A stretch of DNA of 64,000 bases from Ornithinimicrobium murale (GCF_003352835.1 NZ_QLVD01000010.1:124001-188000); one strand, 5' to 3'; shown: positions 27,441 to 37,413, counted from the stretch's first letter. A program made the numbers and translations. Notes: a model not told the origin generated them from the sequence alone.

Positions 27441-28237
27441 CCAGCCAGACCCTGACCCCGGCCAGCAGCCACACCGGCACCCGCGGCCTGTCCGCCCTGA
27501 TCACCGCAGAGCTCAGACTGTTTCTGCGGGACGCCGGCAACGTCTTCTTCGTCGTGGCCTTCCCCACGGTGCTGCTCATCGGCATGGGCCTGGCCATCCC
27601 GGGGATGCGCGAGCCGATCACCGACCTGCCCGAGCCGTGGCTCGGTCTGCGGGCCGTGGACCTGTTCGTGCCCCTCATGCTGTGTGTCGCCGCGGCCACC
27701 GCCGGCCTGAGCACCGTGCCGGCCTACCTGGCCAGCTACCGGGAGACCGGCGTGCTGCGCCGCATGGCGACCACGCCCATGCGGCCGCAGGGAGTGCTGT
27801 TCGCACAGGCCGTGGTGCAGCTGGCCGGCGTGACCGCCGGAGGTGTCCTGGCGTTGGCCGTCGGCAGCCTGGTCTTCGATGCACCGATGGCCCAGAACCC
27901 GCTCCTCGCCCTGGTCGTCTTCCTCCTGGCGACAGCCTCGATGTTCGGCATCGGCGTGCTGATCGGCGGCCTGGCTCCCAAGGGCGCCACGGCCTCCGGC
28001 ATCGGGATGCTGATCTACTTCCCGATGCTGTTCCTGGCGGGCCTGTGGACCCCCGGCCCGATGATGCCGGACGCCGTGGAGGCCATCGCAACGTATACCC
28101 CGCTCGGCGCCGCCTCGCAGGCCATGAGCGAGGCCTGGTTCGGCCTCGGTATGCCGTGGGTCCAGCTCGTCGTCATGCTCGCCTGGGCGGTGCTCATGTT
28201 CACGGTCGCCGCCCGCACCTTCCGCTGGGAGGTCTGA
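27437..28237 (+). CDS. ABC-2 type transporter permease
   Basis: A 266-residue ABC-2 permease with six predicted membrane helices and the family pattern YRETGVLRRMATTPMRPQGVLFAQ after helix 2. It partners with the ATPase that overlaps its start. DrrAB-like pairs export drugs, lipids or peptides, so the substrate is open. It ends the operon; a 21-bp perfect inverted repeat follows 15 bases later, before the convergent LuxR gene. Confidence 0.92.
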   Translation: MTSQTLTPASSHTGTRGLSALITAELRLFLRDAGNVFFVVAFPTVLLIGMGLAIPGMREPITDLPEPWLGLRAVDLFVPLMLCVAAATAGLSTVPAYLASYRETGVLRRMATTPMRPQGVLFAQAVVQLAGVTAGGVLALAVGSLVFDAPMAQNPLLALVVFLLATASMFGIGVLIGGLAPKGATASGIGMLIYFPMLFLAGLWTPGPMMPDAVEAIATYTPLGAASQAMSEAWFGLGMPWVQLVVMLAWAVLMFTVAARTFRWEV

Positions 28238-28252
28238 CCCGCCCCCGGGTCG

Positions 28253-28348
28253 CGCACAGCAACCGGAATCGTCACCAGGTCGCAGCGACCCCGATGCTCT
28301 GACCTGCGGTGATGCCGGGAGGCCGCCGACGATTCCGGTTGCTGTGCG
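28253..28348. repeat. 21-bp perfect inverted repeat with 54-bp centre
   Basis: Bases 28253-28273 (beginning CGCACAGCAACCGG) are the exact reverse complement of 28328-28348 (ending CCGGTTGCTGTGCG). The 54-bp centre is GC-rich and contains no ORF. It sits between the convergent ABC operon and the LuxR gene, so it may be a bidirectional terminator or a small MITE-like element. Confidence 0.85.
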
Positions 28349-28366
28349 GCCGGCAGCGGGGGCGCT

Positions 28367-28415
28367 GGGGCTGCGGCCGACCACACCAGTGCGAGGCGCA
28401 GGGGCTGCGGCCGAC
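28367..28415. repeat. two-copy repeat at the LuxR stop codon
   Basis: GGGGCTGCGGCCGAC occurs at 28367-28381 and 28401-28415 (spacing 34). In the copy nearest the gene, the following TAC contains the TAG stop of the minus-strand LuxR gene; the outer copy has the same flank with that codon changed. Confidence 0.7.
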
Positions 28416-31400
28416 TACAGCAGGCGGCGGCCGCGGGCGATGGCGGCGGCCTCGGTGCGACCGGAGGCCCCCAGCTTGGCCAGGATGTTGGAGACGTGGA
28501 CGCTGACCGTCTTGGTGCTGATGAACAGCTGCTTGGCGATCTGTCCGTTGGTGCGCCCCTGGGCCACCAGCACCAGCACCTCACGCTCACGCGGGGTCAG
28601 CTGCGGGACGGCCTCAGCGACCCGGTCGGTGCTGCGGTCGGGCCCCTTCGCCCCAGTTGCCGGCCCGTCCGGGTCCAGCAGGGAGAGCTCGGCAAGAAGC
28701 GGGAGCGCCCCCAGCCGGGTGGCCGTCTCGCGCGCCAGCCCCACCTGCTCACGCGCCTCCCCGCTCTGGCCCTGTGCCCGCAGCACCGCCGCGAGGCGCG
28801 CTCGGGAGCGGGCCACCTCAAAGGGATGGCCCAGCGTCTCAAAGGCCGCGACCGACTGTTCCCAGGCCACTCGGAGCTCATCCTCCCCCACGGGTTCGAT
28901 GCCGGTGAGCCAGCGCAGTCGCAGCAGCTCGGCCGTCAGCCGGAGGTGCCAGGCCTGCCCCTCCGGCCCCATCGGGCGGCTCGCCTCGGCCCGTGCCTCC
29001 ACCGGCTGACGCGCGGCGGTGCCGACCGCTTCCGCCCGCTGGAGCAGACCTGCCCGCTCGGACTGCGGCACGGTCGCGACATTGTTGCCCATCTGTCCCA
29101 GCAGCAACGCCGCGAGCCGCACCTGACCGGAGAACCACGGCACCGACCACAGGGTCGACACTCCCGCGACGACCTCCTCATAGGTGCGTTCGGCACGGTC
29201 CAGCCTGCCCTCGTCCCCGGCGACATCGATCGCGGAGGCTCCCGCCAGGATGGCGTTCCAGCCGTCCTCGGTCCAGGTCCCTCTGGACCGGTCCACCAGC
29301 GCCGCCGCGGCCGGGTCGCCCCGCCCGGCAGCCACCGCCAGTCGCAAGGACTCCAGCAGTGACCGCGGCACCGGTGGTGCGTGGTCATCAGCTGCGTCGG
29401 CGACCCGGACCGCCGCGACCCAGTCACCGACCATGTAGGCCGTGATCCCGGACATCATGCGTGCGTCGAAGCCGTAGGGCGACCAGACTCTGCCGGTCGT
29501 GCGAGCCAACTCGGCTGCGTCGCGATAGGCCTGTCTGGCCTGCGGGAGGTCGCCCAGTTCCAGCAGGGCCCCACCCAACTGATGCAGCCCGCGCACGACC
29601 GCGGCCGGCTCCCCGCGCTCCCTGGCCCGGGCCACCACGTCGAGGAGGGCCTCGGCAGAGGCCTGTGGGTCCCCGAGGAACTCCTGCAGCCGCGCGAGGG
29701 TGGTGGAGGCGTCGACGGCCGTCCCGGGCAGGTCGAGCTCGTCGGCCAGGTCGAGGGCTGCCTGCGCCACGCGGACCGCGTCCTCAAAGCGGTCGACATC
29801 GATGTAGGCCCGTGCGTGCACGGCCAGGGCGGTAGCACGCAGGCGGCGGGACTCCGGAGCGATGAGGTCCAGCGCCTCCGTCGTCGCCTCCAGGGGCTGT
29901 CCGGCCTGTTGGTCACTGAGCAACCCGGCTCGGGCCAGTCCCAGGAGCAGGCGGGCACGGTCGTCTCCTCCCGCAGGTGCCGCCGGCGCATCCAGGGCCG
30001 CCCGGAGCAACGCGAAGGAACGGGGCGCGTGGCCAGCATCCACGAGGGCCTCCCCCGCGCGCACGGTCAGCCGCACCCGGTCGACATCGGACTGGTCGGC
30101 CACGGCTGGGTCCTCGAGCAGTTGCAGGGCCAGCTGGTAGTGCTCGGCCGCCTCGTCCGGTCCCCCGACCTGCATCGCATCGTCACCGGCCTCGATGCTG
30201 GCGGTCAGGGCGGTCAACAGGTCGTGCGCGGCGCGGGCGTGACGCGCCAACTCGGCGGAGGCCCCGAGCCCACCACCGGAGATGGCACGCACATAGGACC
30301 GGTGCAGCCGCGTGCGCTCCCCCGGCAGCAGGTCGTCATACACCGCCTCGGCCAGGAGAGCGTGGCGGAAGGCGTAGGAGCCACGGTCGGGGACCAGCAC
30401 GTTGGTCTCCACCGCCACCCGCAGTGCCGCGTCGAGCTCGGCCTCGGGGAGGCCCAGGACCGCCTCCAGCAGGTCGTGACTCACCCGCCGTCCGGCGGCA
30501 GCAGCGGCCCGGACCATGTGCTGTGCCGTCTCGTCCAGGCGGTCGAGTCGCAGGAGCAACAGGTCGGCCAGATCAGCGGGCAGGGCATCGCCACCGAGCT
30601 CGCTGGCCTCCAGGAGCTCCTCGGCGAAGAAGGCGTTGCCCTCGGCGCGCCGGACGATCTCCTGCACCCGCTCCTCCGCGAGGTCGGTGCCGTGCGACTG
30701 GACATCGTGGGCCGTGCGCACCAGGCGCCGCACCTCGGCGTCCGGGAGAGCCTCCAGGTGGAGCCGCTCCACGCCGGGGATGCGTCCCCACTCGGTGACC
30801 GCGTTACGCAGTGGGTGCCTGCGGTGCAGGTCGTCACTGCGATAGGACACGATCAGGCTGACCGGTGCTCCGAATCCCCGGCCGAACAGGAAAGAAATCA
30901 TGTCGCGCGTCGAGCGGTCTGCCCAGTGCGCGTCCTCCACGACAACGAGGAGCGGGCTGGACCGGCCCAGGTCCTCCAGCGCCCCGTGAACTGCCTCGAA
31001 GAGCTCGCCGCGGGCCATGCCGTCGTCCGCGGCTGGCGCGCCGGTGCTCCAGATCGCGCTCGACTCCCCCGGGCGCCCGGCTCCCGCACCCTGCTCCCCC
31101 TGGCGCCCGGCTCCCGCACCCTGCTCCCCCTGGTGACCGGTTCCCGCGCTCTGCTCCCCTGGGTGTCCGGTTCCTGCGCCAGCGCGGCCGGCGCCTGTGC
31201 CCACGGACGAGGTGCCCGCGACTGTCGGCATACCGCCACTGCGCAGCCGGCGACCGGGCAGCAGGCGGGTGATGGACGGCCGGGAGTCGGCAAGGGCTCC
31301 CGCGCGGTCCGGAGCCGCCGTGGCCAGCCGACCAAAGATCTCGGTGAACGGCAGGTAGGGCAGACCGCTGTCCCCGAAGTCCAGACAGTGCCCGACCAGG

Positions 31401-31600
31401 ACCGTCCACCCCGCCTCGACCGCGCGATCGGCCACCTCGGTGACCAGTCGCGTCTTGCCGACCCCTGCGTCCCCGCCCAGCACGACGACAGCCGACACCG
31501 GGTCGCTCCCGATGCCGGCTGCCCCCGTCAGGTGATCGATCTCACGTGCCCGCCCGACGAGCGGGGTCCTGGTCTGAGGTGTGGCCACATCCTCCATCAT
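28415..31600 (-). CDS. large ATP-binding LuxR regulator (LAL type)
   Basis: A 1061-residue LAL regulator. Residues 12-60 carry Walker A (VLGGDAGVGKTRL), residues about 213-228 Walker B (LLVVVEDAHWADRS), then a long TPR-like helical region, and residues about 1001-1055 a LuxR-type HTH (LTPREREVLVLVAQGRTNGQ). Such proteins activate transcription when ATP and a ligand are bound. Between Walker A and B it carries four tandem 10-residue repeats rich in Ala, Gly, Gln and Glu (about 141-181) not expected in this domain. No target gene is obvious; the convergent ABC operon is the closest candidate. The start is MM, and the second Met is equally possible. Confidence 0.9.
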   Translation of the reverse strand: MMEDVATPQTRTPLVGRAREIDHLTGAAGIGSDPVSAVVVLGGDAGVGKTRLVTEVADRAVEAGWTVLVGHCLDFGDSGLPYLPFTEIFGRLATAAPDRAGALADSRPSITRLLPGRRLRSGGMPTVAGTSSVGTGAGRAGAGTGHPGEQSAGTGHQGEQGAGAGRQGEQGAGAGRPGESSAIWSTGAPAADDGMARGELFEAVHGALEDLGRSSPLLVVVEDAHWADRSTRDMISFLFGRGFGAPVSLIVSYRSDDLHRRHPLRNAVTEWGRIPGVERLHLEALPDAEVRRLVRTAHDVQSHGTDLAEERVQEIVRRAEGNAFFAEELLEASELGGDALPADLADLLLLRLDRLDETAQHMVRAAAAAGRRVSHDLLEAVLGLPEAELDAALRVAVETNVLVPDRGSYAFRHALLAEAVYDDLLPGERTRLHRSYVRAISGGGLGASAELARHARAAHDLLTALTASIEAGDDAMQVGGPDEAAEHYQLALQLLEDPAVADQSDVDRVRLTVRAGEALVDAGHAPRSFALLRAALDAPAAPAGGDDRARLLLGLARAGLLSDQQAGQPLEATTEALDLIAPESRRLRATALAVHARAYIDVDRFEDAVRVAQAALDLADELDLPGTAVDASTTLARLQEFLGDPQASAEALLDVVARARERGEPAAVVRGLHQLGGALLELGDLPQARQAYRDAAELARTTGRVWSPYGFDARMMSGITAYMVGDWVAAVRVADAADDHAPPVPRSLLESLRLAVAAGRGDPAAAALVDRSRGTWTEDGWNAILAGASAIDVAGDEGRLDRAERTYEEVVAGVSTLWSVPWFSGQVRLAALLLGQMGNNVATVPQSERAGLLQRAEAVGTAARQPVEARAEASRPMGPEGQAWHLRLTAELLRLRWLTGIEPVGEDELRVAWEQSVAAFETLGHPFEVARSRARLAAVLRAQGQSGEAREQVGLARETATRLGALPLLAELSLLDPDGPATGAKGPDRSTDRVAEAVPQLTPREREVLVLVAQGRTNGQIAKQLFISTKTVSVHVSNILAKLGASGRTEAAAIARGRRLL
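31058..31180 (-). repeat. in-frame 30-bp tandem repeats inside the LuxR/AAA gene
   Basis: Four copies of a 30-bp unit encode decapeptides of the form AGTGHPGEQS or AGAGRQGEQG. The period is a multiple of three, so the frame is kept. It lies between the Walker A and Walker B coding parts, in a loop of the ATPase domain. Confidence 0.85.
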
Positions 31601-31615
31601 CGCTGGCCCCGGGGG

Positions 31616-31768
31616 TCAGCGCGCAAGAGCCACGCGGCCCGAGCCCGGAGTGGTGGGCTTGACGGCCCGGCGCCGGCTCCGGGTGGTGCGACCACCCCAG
31701 GCCCGGCGCAGCTCCTCGCGACGGTAGTCGGCCTCGTTGCTCAGATGCAGCGGGTTGGTGCTGAACAT
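31616..31768 (-). CDS. small hypothetical protein upstream of the LuxR gene
   Basis: A 50-residue ORF from ATG 31768 (MFSTNPLHLSNEADYRREEL) with GGAGCAGGA a few bases upstream; the frame also opens 25 codons earlier. It has an acidic, helical first half and a very basic C-terminus (WGGRTTRSRRRAVK). Small actinobacterial proteins of this layout are often predicted but not characterised. It ends 15 bases before the LuxR start on the same strand, so it could be a leader ORF or be co-transcribed. No function can be assigned. Confidence 0.45.
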   Translation of the reverse strand: MFSTNPLHLSNEADYRREELRRAWGGRTTRSRRRAVKPTTPGSGRVALAR

Positions 31769-31933
31769 GTCCTGCTCCGATCCGGTGATGGGTCCCTGGT
31801 GGACCCGACCACTCAAGAGTCGGTTGCTGAGGTAGGCCAGCACATCGGAGGAAGTCCCTAAGCGCGTGCGTCGGGCTACCTCAGATCGAGGGTTTCCGCT
31901 GGTCGTGCCTACCTCAGAGCGGGTGGCAGACCC

Positions 31934-32688
31934 TCAGCGGCGCTGGTAGGCCAGGTCGCTGATCGTGCGACCGACCTCGGTGCCTCGGCGCTCGAAGCGG
32001 GTGACCGGCCGCAGCGCGGCACGCTCGCTCGAGACCAGCTCGAGCCCGGGGTGCACCTCCAGGACCCGGCGCATGTGCTGCGCGTAGTCGTCGATGTCGG
32101 TGGCCAGTCGCCAGAGCCCACCCGGCTCCAGCACACGGCACACGGTGTCGGCGAACTCGGGACGCACGATCCGCCGGTGGTGGTGCCGTCGCTTGGGCCA
32201 CGGGTCCGGGAAGTAGGTCCACACCTCGGCGGCCGCTCCCTCCCCCAGCATCGTGGCCAGGCCAACCTCCGCGTCGACCTCGACGAAGCGGAGGTTGGGC
32301 AACGGGTCATCGATGAGCCGGGACAGGCACTGGCCGATGCCCGGGCGCCAGACCTCCAGGGCCAGGAAGTTGGTGTCCGGCAGTGCTTTCGCGCCCGCGA
32401 TGAGGGCGTCCCCCGAGCCCGGACCGACCTCCACGACGAGCGGTCCCGTCCTGCCGTAGACCGCCGCCACGTCCAATGAGAAGTCCGGATCGACCGTGGT
32501 CGAGCCGTCGTGCCGCGGGACGTCGATCACATAGGTCCCGGCCAGGGCGTCATAGGCGGCCTGGTGCCGCGGTGGCATGCGCTCACCGCGGCGGGTGAAG
32601 GAGCGGATGCGAGCGCGGTAGCCGGTCGGGATGCCCGAGGTGGGTCCCGACGGAGTGGGCTGCACGGTCCCCGTCGGATCGGCCGAGC

Positions 32689-32692
<4 letters not shown>
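31934..32692 (-). CDS. trmB: tRNA (guanine-N7-)-methyltransferase TrmB
   Basis: A 252-residue methyltransferase that makes m7G46 in tRNA. The SAM site is [13 protein letters not shown], and the family motifs [16 protein letters not shown] and the tail [11 protein letters not shown] are present. The start is a GTG overlapping the lepA stop by four bases (GTGA); the longer open frame runs antisense-free into lepA but encodes a low-complexity basic peptide and is not real. An N-terminal Pro/Thr-rich segment precedes [10 protein letters not shown]. It is co-transcribed with lepA. Confidence 0.94.
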
Positions 32693-34545
<1,853 letters not shown>

Positions 34546-34699
34546 GCTGGGAGAACCTCGGGATCGTCGGGACAGTCCCACTAGTCTCCCATGGCTCCGC
34601 CCCCGCGTCGTCCTTCCGCAGCCTGTGGCGTCGGGCCGGCACCACTCCGGGCGCTCGCCTCCACCCGCCAGCCCACCCTGGGCGCTTAGGGTGACCGTC

Positions 34700-35215
34700 A
34701 TGCCGACGATGCAGCAGCTCCTCCGGACCGTCCTCAAGATCGTCCGGAGGGCGACCCACGAGGCACGGCGCAGCCAGAAGCGGGCCCGTCAGGGTGGGGC
34801 CGAGGGTGGAGCCGGTTACGCCGGCGACTACGAGGGCACTCCCACCATCAGCTATGAGCCGGTGGCCGACGACCGCCCGGATCCGGGTGAGGTCGTCTGG
34901 GCCTGGGTGCCCTACGAGGAGGACCATTCCCAGGGCAAGGACCGTCCCGTGCTGGTGATCGGCCGCGACGGGGACCGGCTGCTCGCGCTCCAGATGAGCA
35001 GCCAGGACCACGACCAGGACGCTGAGGACGAGGCCCGGTGGGGTCGCTACTGGGTCGACGTCGGCTCCGGCGCGTGGGATGGCAGGGGCCGGGACAGCGA
35101 GGCTCGGGTGGACCGGGTCCTGCGGTTGGAACCGGAGTCGATCCGACGGATCGGCGCCGTGCTGGGCCGCGAGCGCTTCGACGAGGTTGCCGAAGGGGTC
35201 CGCAAGCACACCTGA
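34700..35215 (+). CDS. PemK/MazF-like protein with N-terminal extension
   Basis: A 171-residue protein. Residues 1-60 are basic and charged ([20 protein letters not shown]), followed by a PemK/MazF-type beta-barrel (about 62-165): [40 protein letters not shown] spans its core, with the typical RPVLVIGR strand. MazF toxins are usually 110-120 residues with an antitoxin gene just upstream; here there is none, and the N-terminal part is unusual. It may be an ordinary housekeeping member of the fold rather than a toxin. TAGGGT seven bases before the ATG fits a leaderless transcript divergent from lepA. Confidence 0.7.
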   Translation: MPTMQQLLRTVLKIVRRATHEARRSQKRARQGGAEGGAGYAGDYEGTPTISYEPVADDRPDPGEVVWAWVPYEEDHSQGKDRPVLVIGRDGDRLLALQMSSQDHDQDAEDEARWGRYWVDVGSGAWDGRGRDSEARVDRVLRLEPESIRRIGAVLGRERFDEVAEGVRKHT

Positions 35216-35276
35216 ACGGCAGCGATCCGCTGGGGAAGTCTGCCCAGCAGCGGCACCGCAGTGCCAGGATGGTCTC

Positions 35277-35471
35277 GTGAGCACTGACCGGGAGACCCTG
35301 GAGCGCTGGGCAGAGTTCGGTGGCGTATGGCGCGTGGTCGCCGCGGACGATGGCGCCGCCACGGTCTCGATGTGCCGGTGCGACGGGGGCGAGGAGGTGC
35401 AACGGCTCACCACCGTCGACCCCGAGCTGCTGACCTGGCTGGCGGAGCACCCGGTGTCCGGTCCCGCGTGA
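35277..35471 (+). CDS. small conserved-looking hypothetical protein (64 residues)
   Basis: GTG start; CAGGAT ends six bases before it, suggesting a leaderless transcript. The protein reads as a small single domain: STDRETLERWAEFGGVWRVV, a strand with AATVSMCRCDGGEEVQRL, then an LLTWLAEHP helix. It is acidic, with two cysteines in CRC. No family is recognised. It lies 61 bases after the PemK-like gene and is closed by a perfect hairpin over its stop codon, so it is a separate short transcription unit. It does not resemble a MazE-type antitoxin. Confidence 0.6.
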   Translation: MSTDRETLERWAEFGGVWRVVAADDGAATVSMCRCDGGEEVQRLTTVDPELLTWLAEHPVSGPA

Positions 35472-35480
35472 CCGGACACC
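35453..35480 (+). terminator. hairpin over the stop codon of the 64-residue gene
   Basis: GGTGTCCGGTC (35453-35463), loop of six bases, GACCGGACACC (35470-35480): a perfect 11-bp stem. The TGA stop (35469-35471) lies at the loop/right arm junction, and ACGTTTTC follows. It separates this gene from the sigma factor gene. Confidence 0.75.
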
Positions 35481-35520
35481 TCGACCTCACGTTTTCATGC
35501 CCAGGCGCGACTACCCGGTG

Positions 35521-36012
35521 ATGAGCATGCAGCAGCCCTTTGAGCACACCGTGACCGAGCACGGCCCCACCGTCGCTCGGGTCGTGCGGGCGGTGCTCGG
35601 CCCCGGACCGGACGCTGATGACGCCTGGTCAGAGACGTTCCTGGCGGCCCTGCGTGCCTGGCCCGACCTGCCGGAGGACACCAACGTGCAGGCCTGGCTC
35701 GTCCGCGTCGCGCACCGCAAGGCGATCGACGTCACCCGCGGCGCCGCCCGCAGGGCCGTGCCCACCGACACCCTCCCGGAGCGCCGCGCGACCACGGGGC
35801 TCCCCGGTTCGGGCGAACCCGACCTGTGGGCGGCCGTGGCTGCTCTGCCGGAACGACAACGGCTCTCACTGGCCTATCACTACCTCGGTGGGTTGCGGCA
35901 CACCGAGACCGCCGAGCTGATCGGCGGGACGCCCGCAGCCGTGCGCCGCGCGGCCGCGGACGGCCTCCGGACACTGCGCCAGACCCTCGCCCCGGAAGGA
36001 GCATCCCGATGA
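35521..36012 (+). CDS. ECF-like RNA polymerase sigma factor coupled to ogt
   Basis: A 163-residue sigma-70 family protein with region 2 (residues about 10-75: VARVVRAVLGPGPDADDAWSETFLAALRAW, then LVRVAHRKAIDVTRGAARRA) and region 4 HTH (about 105-155: LPERQRLSLAYHYLGGLRHTETAELIGG). It lacks extra domains. The ATG at 35521 was chosen, with alternatives eight codons up or two down. Its stop overlaps the ogt start by four bases (ATGA), so sigma and repair methyltransferase are made together. There is no classical anti-sigma gene next to it. The promoter it reads is unknown. Confidence 0.88.
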   Translation: MSMQQPFEHTVTEHGPTVARVVRAVLGPGPDADDAWSETFLAALRAWPDLPEDTNVQAWLVRVAHRKAIDVTRGAARRAVPTDTLPERRATTGLPGSGEPDLWAAVAALPERQRLSLAYHYLGGLRHTETAELIGGTPAAVRRAAADGLRTLRQTLAPEGASR

Positions 36013-36617
36013 CCAACGACTCGACCCCGACCGACCTGCTCGACCGCCTGGCGGCGCCGACGGACCTGACCGGTCTGCACCGGCTGCTGGAGCTGCGTGC
36101 CGCGCAGGAGGGCCTGCTGGACGTGGCCTATCGCACGCTGGACACCCCCGTCGGTCCCCTACTGCTGGCCGCGACACCCAGCGGCCTGGTCCGCGTCGCC
36201 TACGAGCGGGAGGGCTTCGACGCGGTGCTCGCCGACCTCGCGACCCGCATCGGGTCCCGCGTGCTGCTGGCCCCCCAGCAGCTGGACCCGGCAGCTCACC
36301 AGCTGGAGGAGTACTTCGCCGGCTCCCGGAGCCGCTTCGAACTGCCGCTGGACCACTCCCTCTCCAGCGGTTTCCGGGGCCGGGTGCACGCCTACCTGCC
36401 GCAGATCGCCTACGGGCGCACGGAGTCCTACGGCGAGGTGGCGGCGCACCTGGGCAACCCCCGTGCGGTCCGGGCCGTCGGCACCGCGTGCGCGACCAAC
36501 CCGTTGCCCGTTGTGGTGCCGTGCCACCGGGTGCTGCGCAGCGACGGCAGCCTGGGTGGTTACCTCGGTGGCACCGCCGCCAAGACGGCACTGCTGGAGC
36601 TGGAGCACGCGGCCTGA
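36009..36617 (+). CDS. ogt: methylated-DNA-protein cysteine methyltransferase with N-terminal extension
   Basis: A 202-residue Ogt that removes methyl groups from O6-methylguanine by irreversible transfer to Cys172 in VVVPCHRVLRSDG. The DNA-binding helix contains YGEVAAHLGNPRAVRAVGTA with the arginine finger. The N-terminal domain is degenerate, and the first 38 residues (DLLDRLAAPTDLTGLHRLLE) are a helical stretch beyond the usual start, similar in layout to short anti-sigma helices. Full coupling to the upstream sigma gene suggests the protein regulates that sigma or is its main target. This regulation is inferred. Confidence 0.93.
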   Translation: MTNDSTPTDLLDRLAAPTDLTGLHRLLELRAAQEGLLDVAYRTLDTPVGPLLLAATPSGLVRVAYEREGFDAVLADLATRIGSRVLLAPQQLDPAAHQLEEYFAGSRSRFELPLDHSLSSGFRGRVHAYLPQIAYGRTESYGEVAAHLGNPRAVRAVGTACATNPLPVVVPCHRVLRSDGSLGGYLGGTAAKTALLELEHAA

Positions 36618-36694
36618 TGCGTCAGTCGACCACGACCGAGGGTATGCCGTGGCCCAGGGGCCCCGTCTGCCGAACCTCTGTCGGTGGTCGGGGG

Positions 36695-36700
36695 CAGAAT
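36695..36700 (+). promoter_or_regulatory. -10 hexamer of the tag gene (leaderless)
   Basis: CAGAAT ends seven bases before the ATG at 36708, the spacing expected when transcription starts at the start codon. No clear -35 was found. Confidence 0.4.
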
Positions 36701-36707
36701 CACGCGC

Positions 36708-37313
36708 ATGATGAGCAGTGAGGTGCCACTGGTGGTGGGCGAGGACGGCCTGGCTCGGCCGGGATGGGCAGCGACCAACCCGTTGCTCCGGGACTACTAC
36801 GACACCGAGTGGGGGATGCCGATCCGCGACGAGCAGGGTCTGTTCGAGCGGTTGAGCCTCGAGGCCTTCCAGTCGGGGCTGTCCTGGGCCACGATCCTGC
36901 GCAAGCGCCCCGCCTTCCGAGCCGCCTTCGACGACTTCGACCCCGACACCGTCGCGGGCTATGACGAGTCCGACGTGGAGCGGCTCATGGCCGACGCCGC
37001 CATCGTGCGCAACCTGGCCAAGGTCCGGGCGACCATCACGAATGCGCGCGCCACCGTGGACCTACGTGCGCGCGGAGGGCTCGCAGACTTCGTCTGGTCC
37101 TTCCAGCCCGAGCACACTCCCCGGGCGCGCAGCCTGGAGGAGGTGCCGACGACCTCGCCCGAGTCGGTCGCGCTGGCCAAGGCGCTGCGCCGGGAAGGTT
37201 TTGCCTTCGTCGGTCCCACGACGATGTTTGCGTTGATGGAGGCGGTCGGCATCGTTGACACGCATCTCCTCGGCTCGCACCGCCGCGGGAGCTCGGGGGT
37301 CTGGCCGGAGTGA
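36708..37313 (+). CDS. tag: 3-methyladenine DNA glycosylase I, zinc-site variant
   Basis: A 201-residue TagI-family glycosylase that excises 3-methyladenine. The fold is clear: DTEWGMPIRDEQGLFERLSLE, FQSGLSWATILRKR and GFAFVGPTTMFALMEAVGIVD match E. coli Tag. Of the four zinc ligands of Tag (C4, H17, H175, C179), only the third remains (His186); the others are Pro18, Tyr31 and Ser190. The zinc snap is therefore probably absent, while catalytic Glu and aromatic pocket residues are kept. It follows sigma-ogt by 90 bases and has its own leaderless promoter. Together with AlkB this gives the window three alkylation-repair enzymes. Confidence 0.9.
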   Translation: MMSSEVPLVVGEDGLARPGWAATNPLLRDYYDTEWGMPIRDEQGLFERLSLEAFQSGLSWATILRKRPAFRAAFDDFDPDTVAGYDESDVERLMADAAIVRNLAKVRATITNARATVDLRARGGLADFVWSFQPEHTPRARSLEEVPTTSPESVALAKALRREGFAFVGPTTMFALMEAVGIVDTHLLGSHRRGSSGVWPE

Positions 37314-37413
37314 GTGGTGGCTGACCGGCGGTGGTCCTGTCGGGCAGGATGGACTGGGCCCGCCCCTGTCCATCTCAGTCCGTCCGGGCCGTGCACCCAC
37401 GCGGAGGTCATCC

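Noticed and set aside
28415-31768. Biosynthetic gene cluster around the LAL regulator
   Set aside because: No synthase, synthetase or tailoring enzyme lies nearby, so the regulator alone does not indicate one.
29381-31861. Open frame of 826 codons on the plus strand antisense to the LuxR gene
   Set aside because: The translation is Arg/Gly/Val-rich low-complexity sequence without a family; it mirrors the strong codon bias of the real gene. The same applies to long antisense frames at 2768-3793, 52494-54284 and 54794-56515.
35277-35471. 64-residue protein as antitoxin of the PemK-like gene
   Set aside because: It lies downstream, has its own promoter-like hexamer and terminator, and lacks an AbrB or MetJ-type DNA-binding pattern.
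37314-37413. Magnesium riboswitch upstream of mgtE
   Set aside because: Only 100 bases are available after tag and no M-box core pattern could be recognised.
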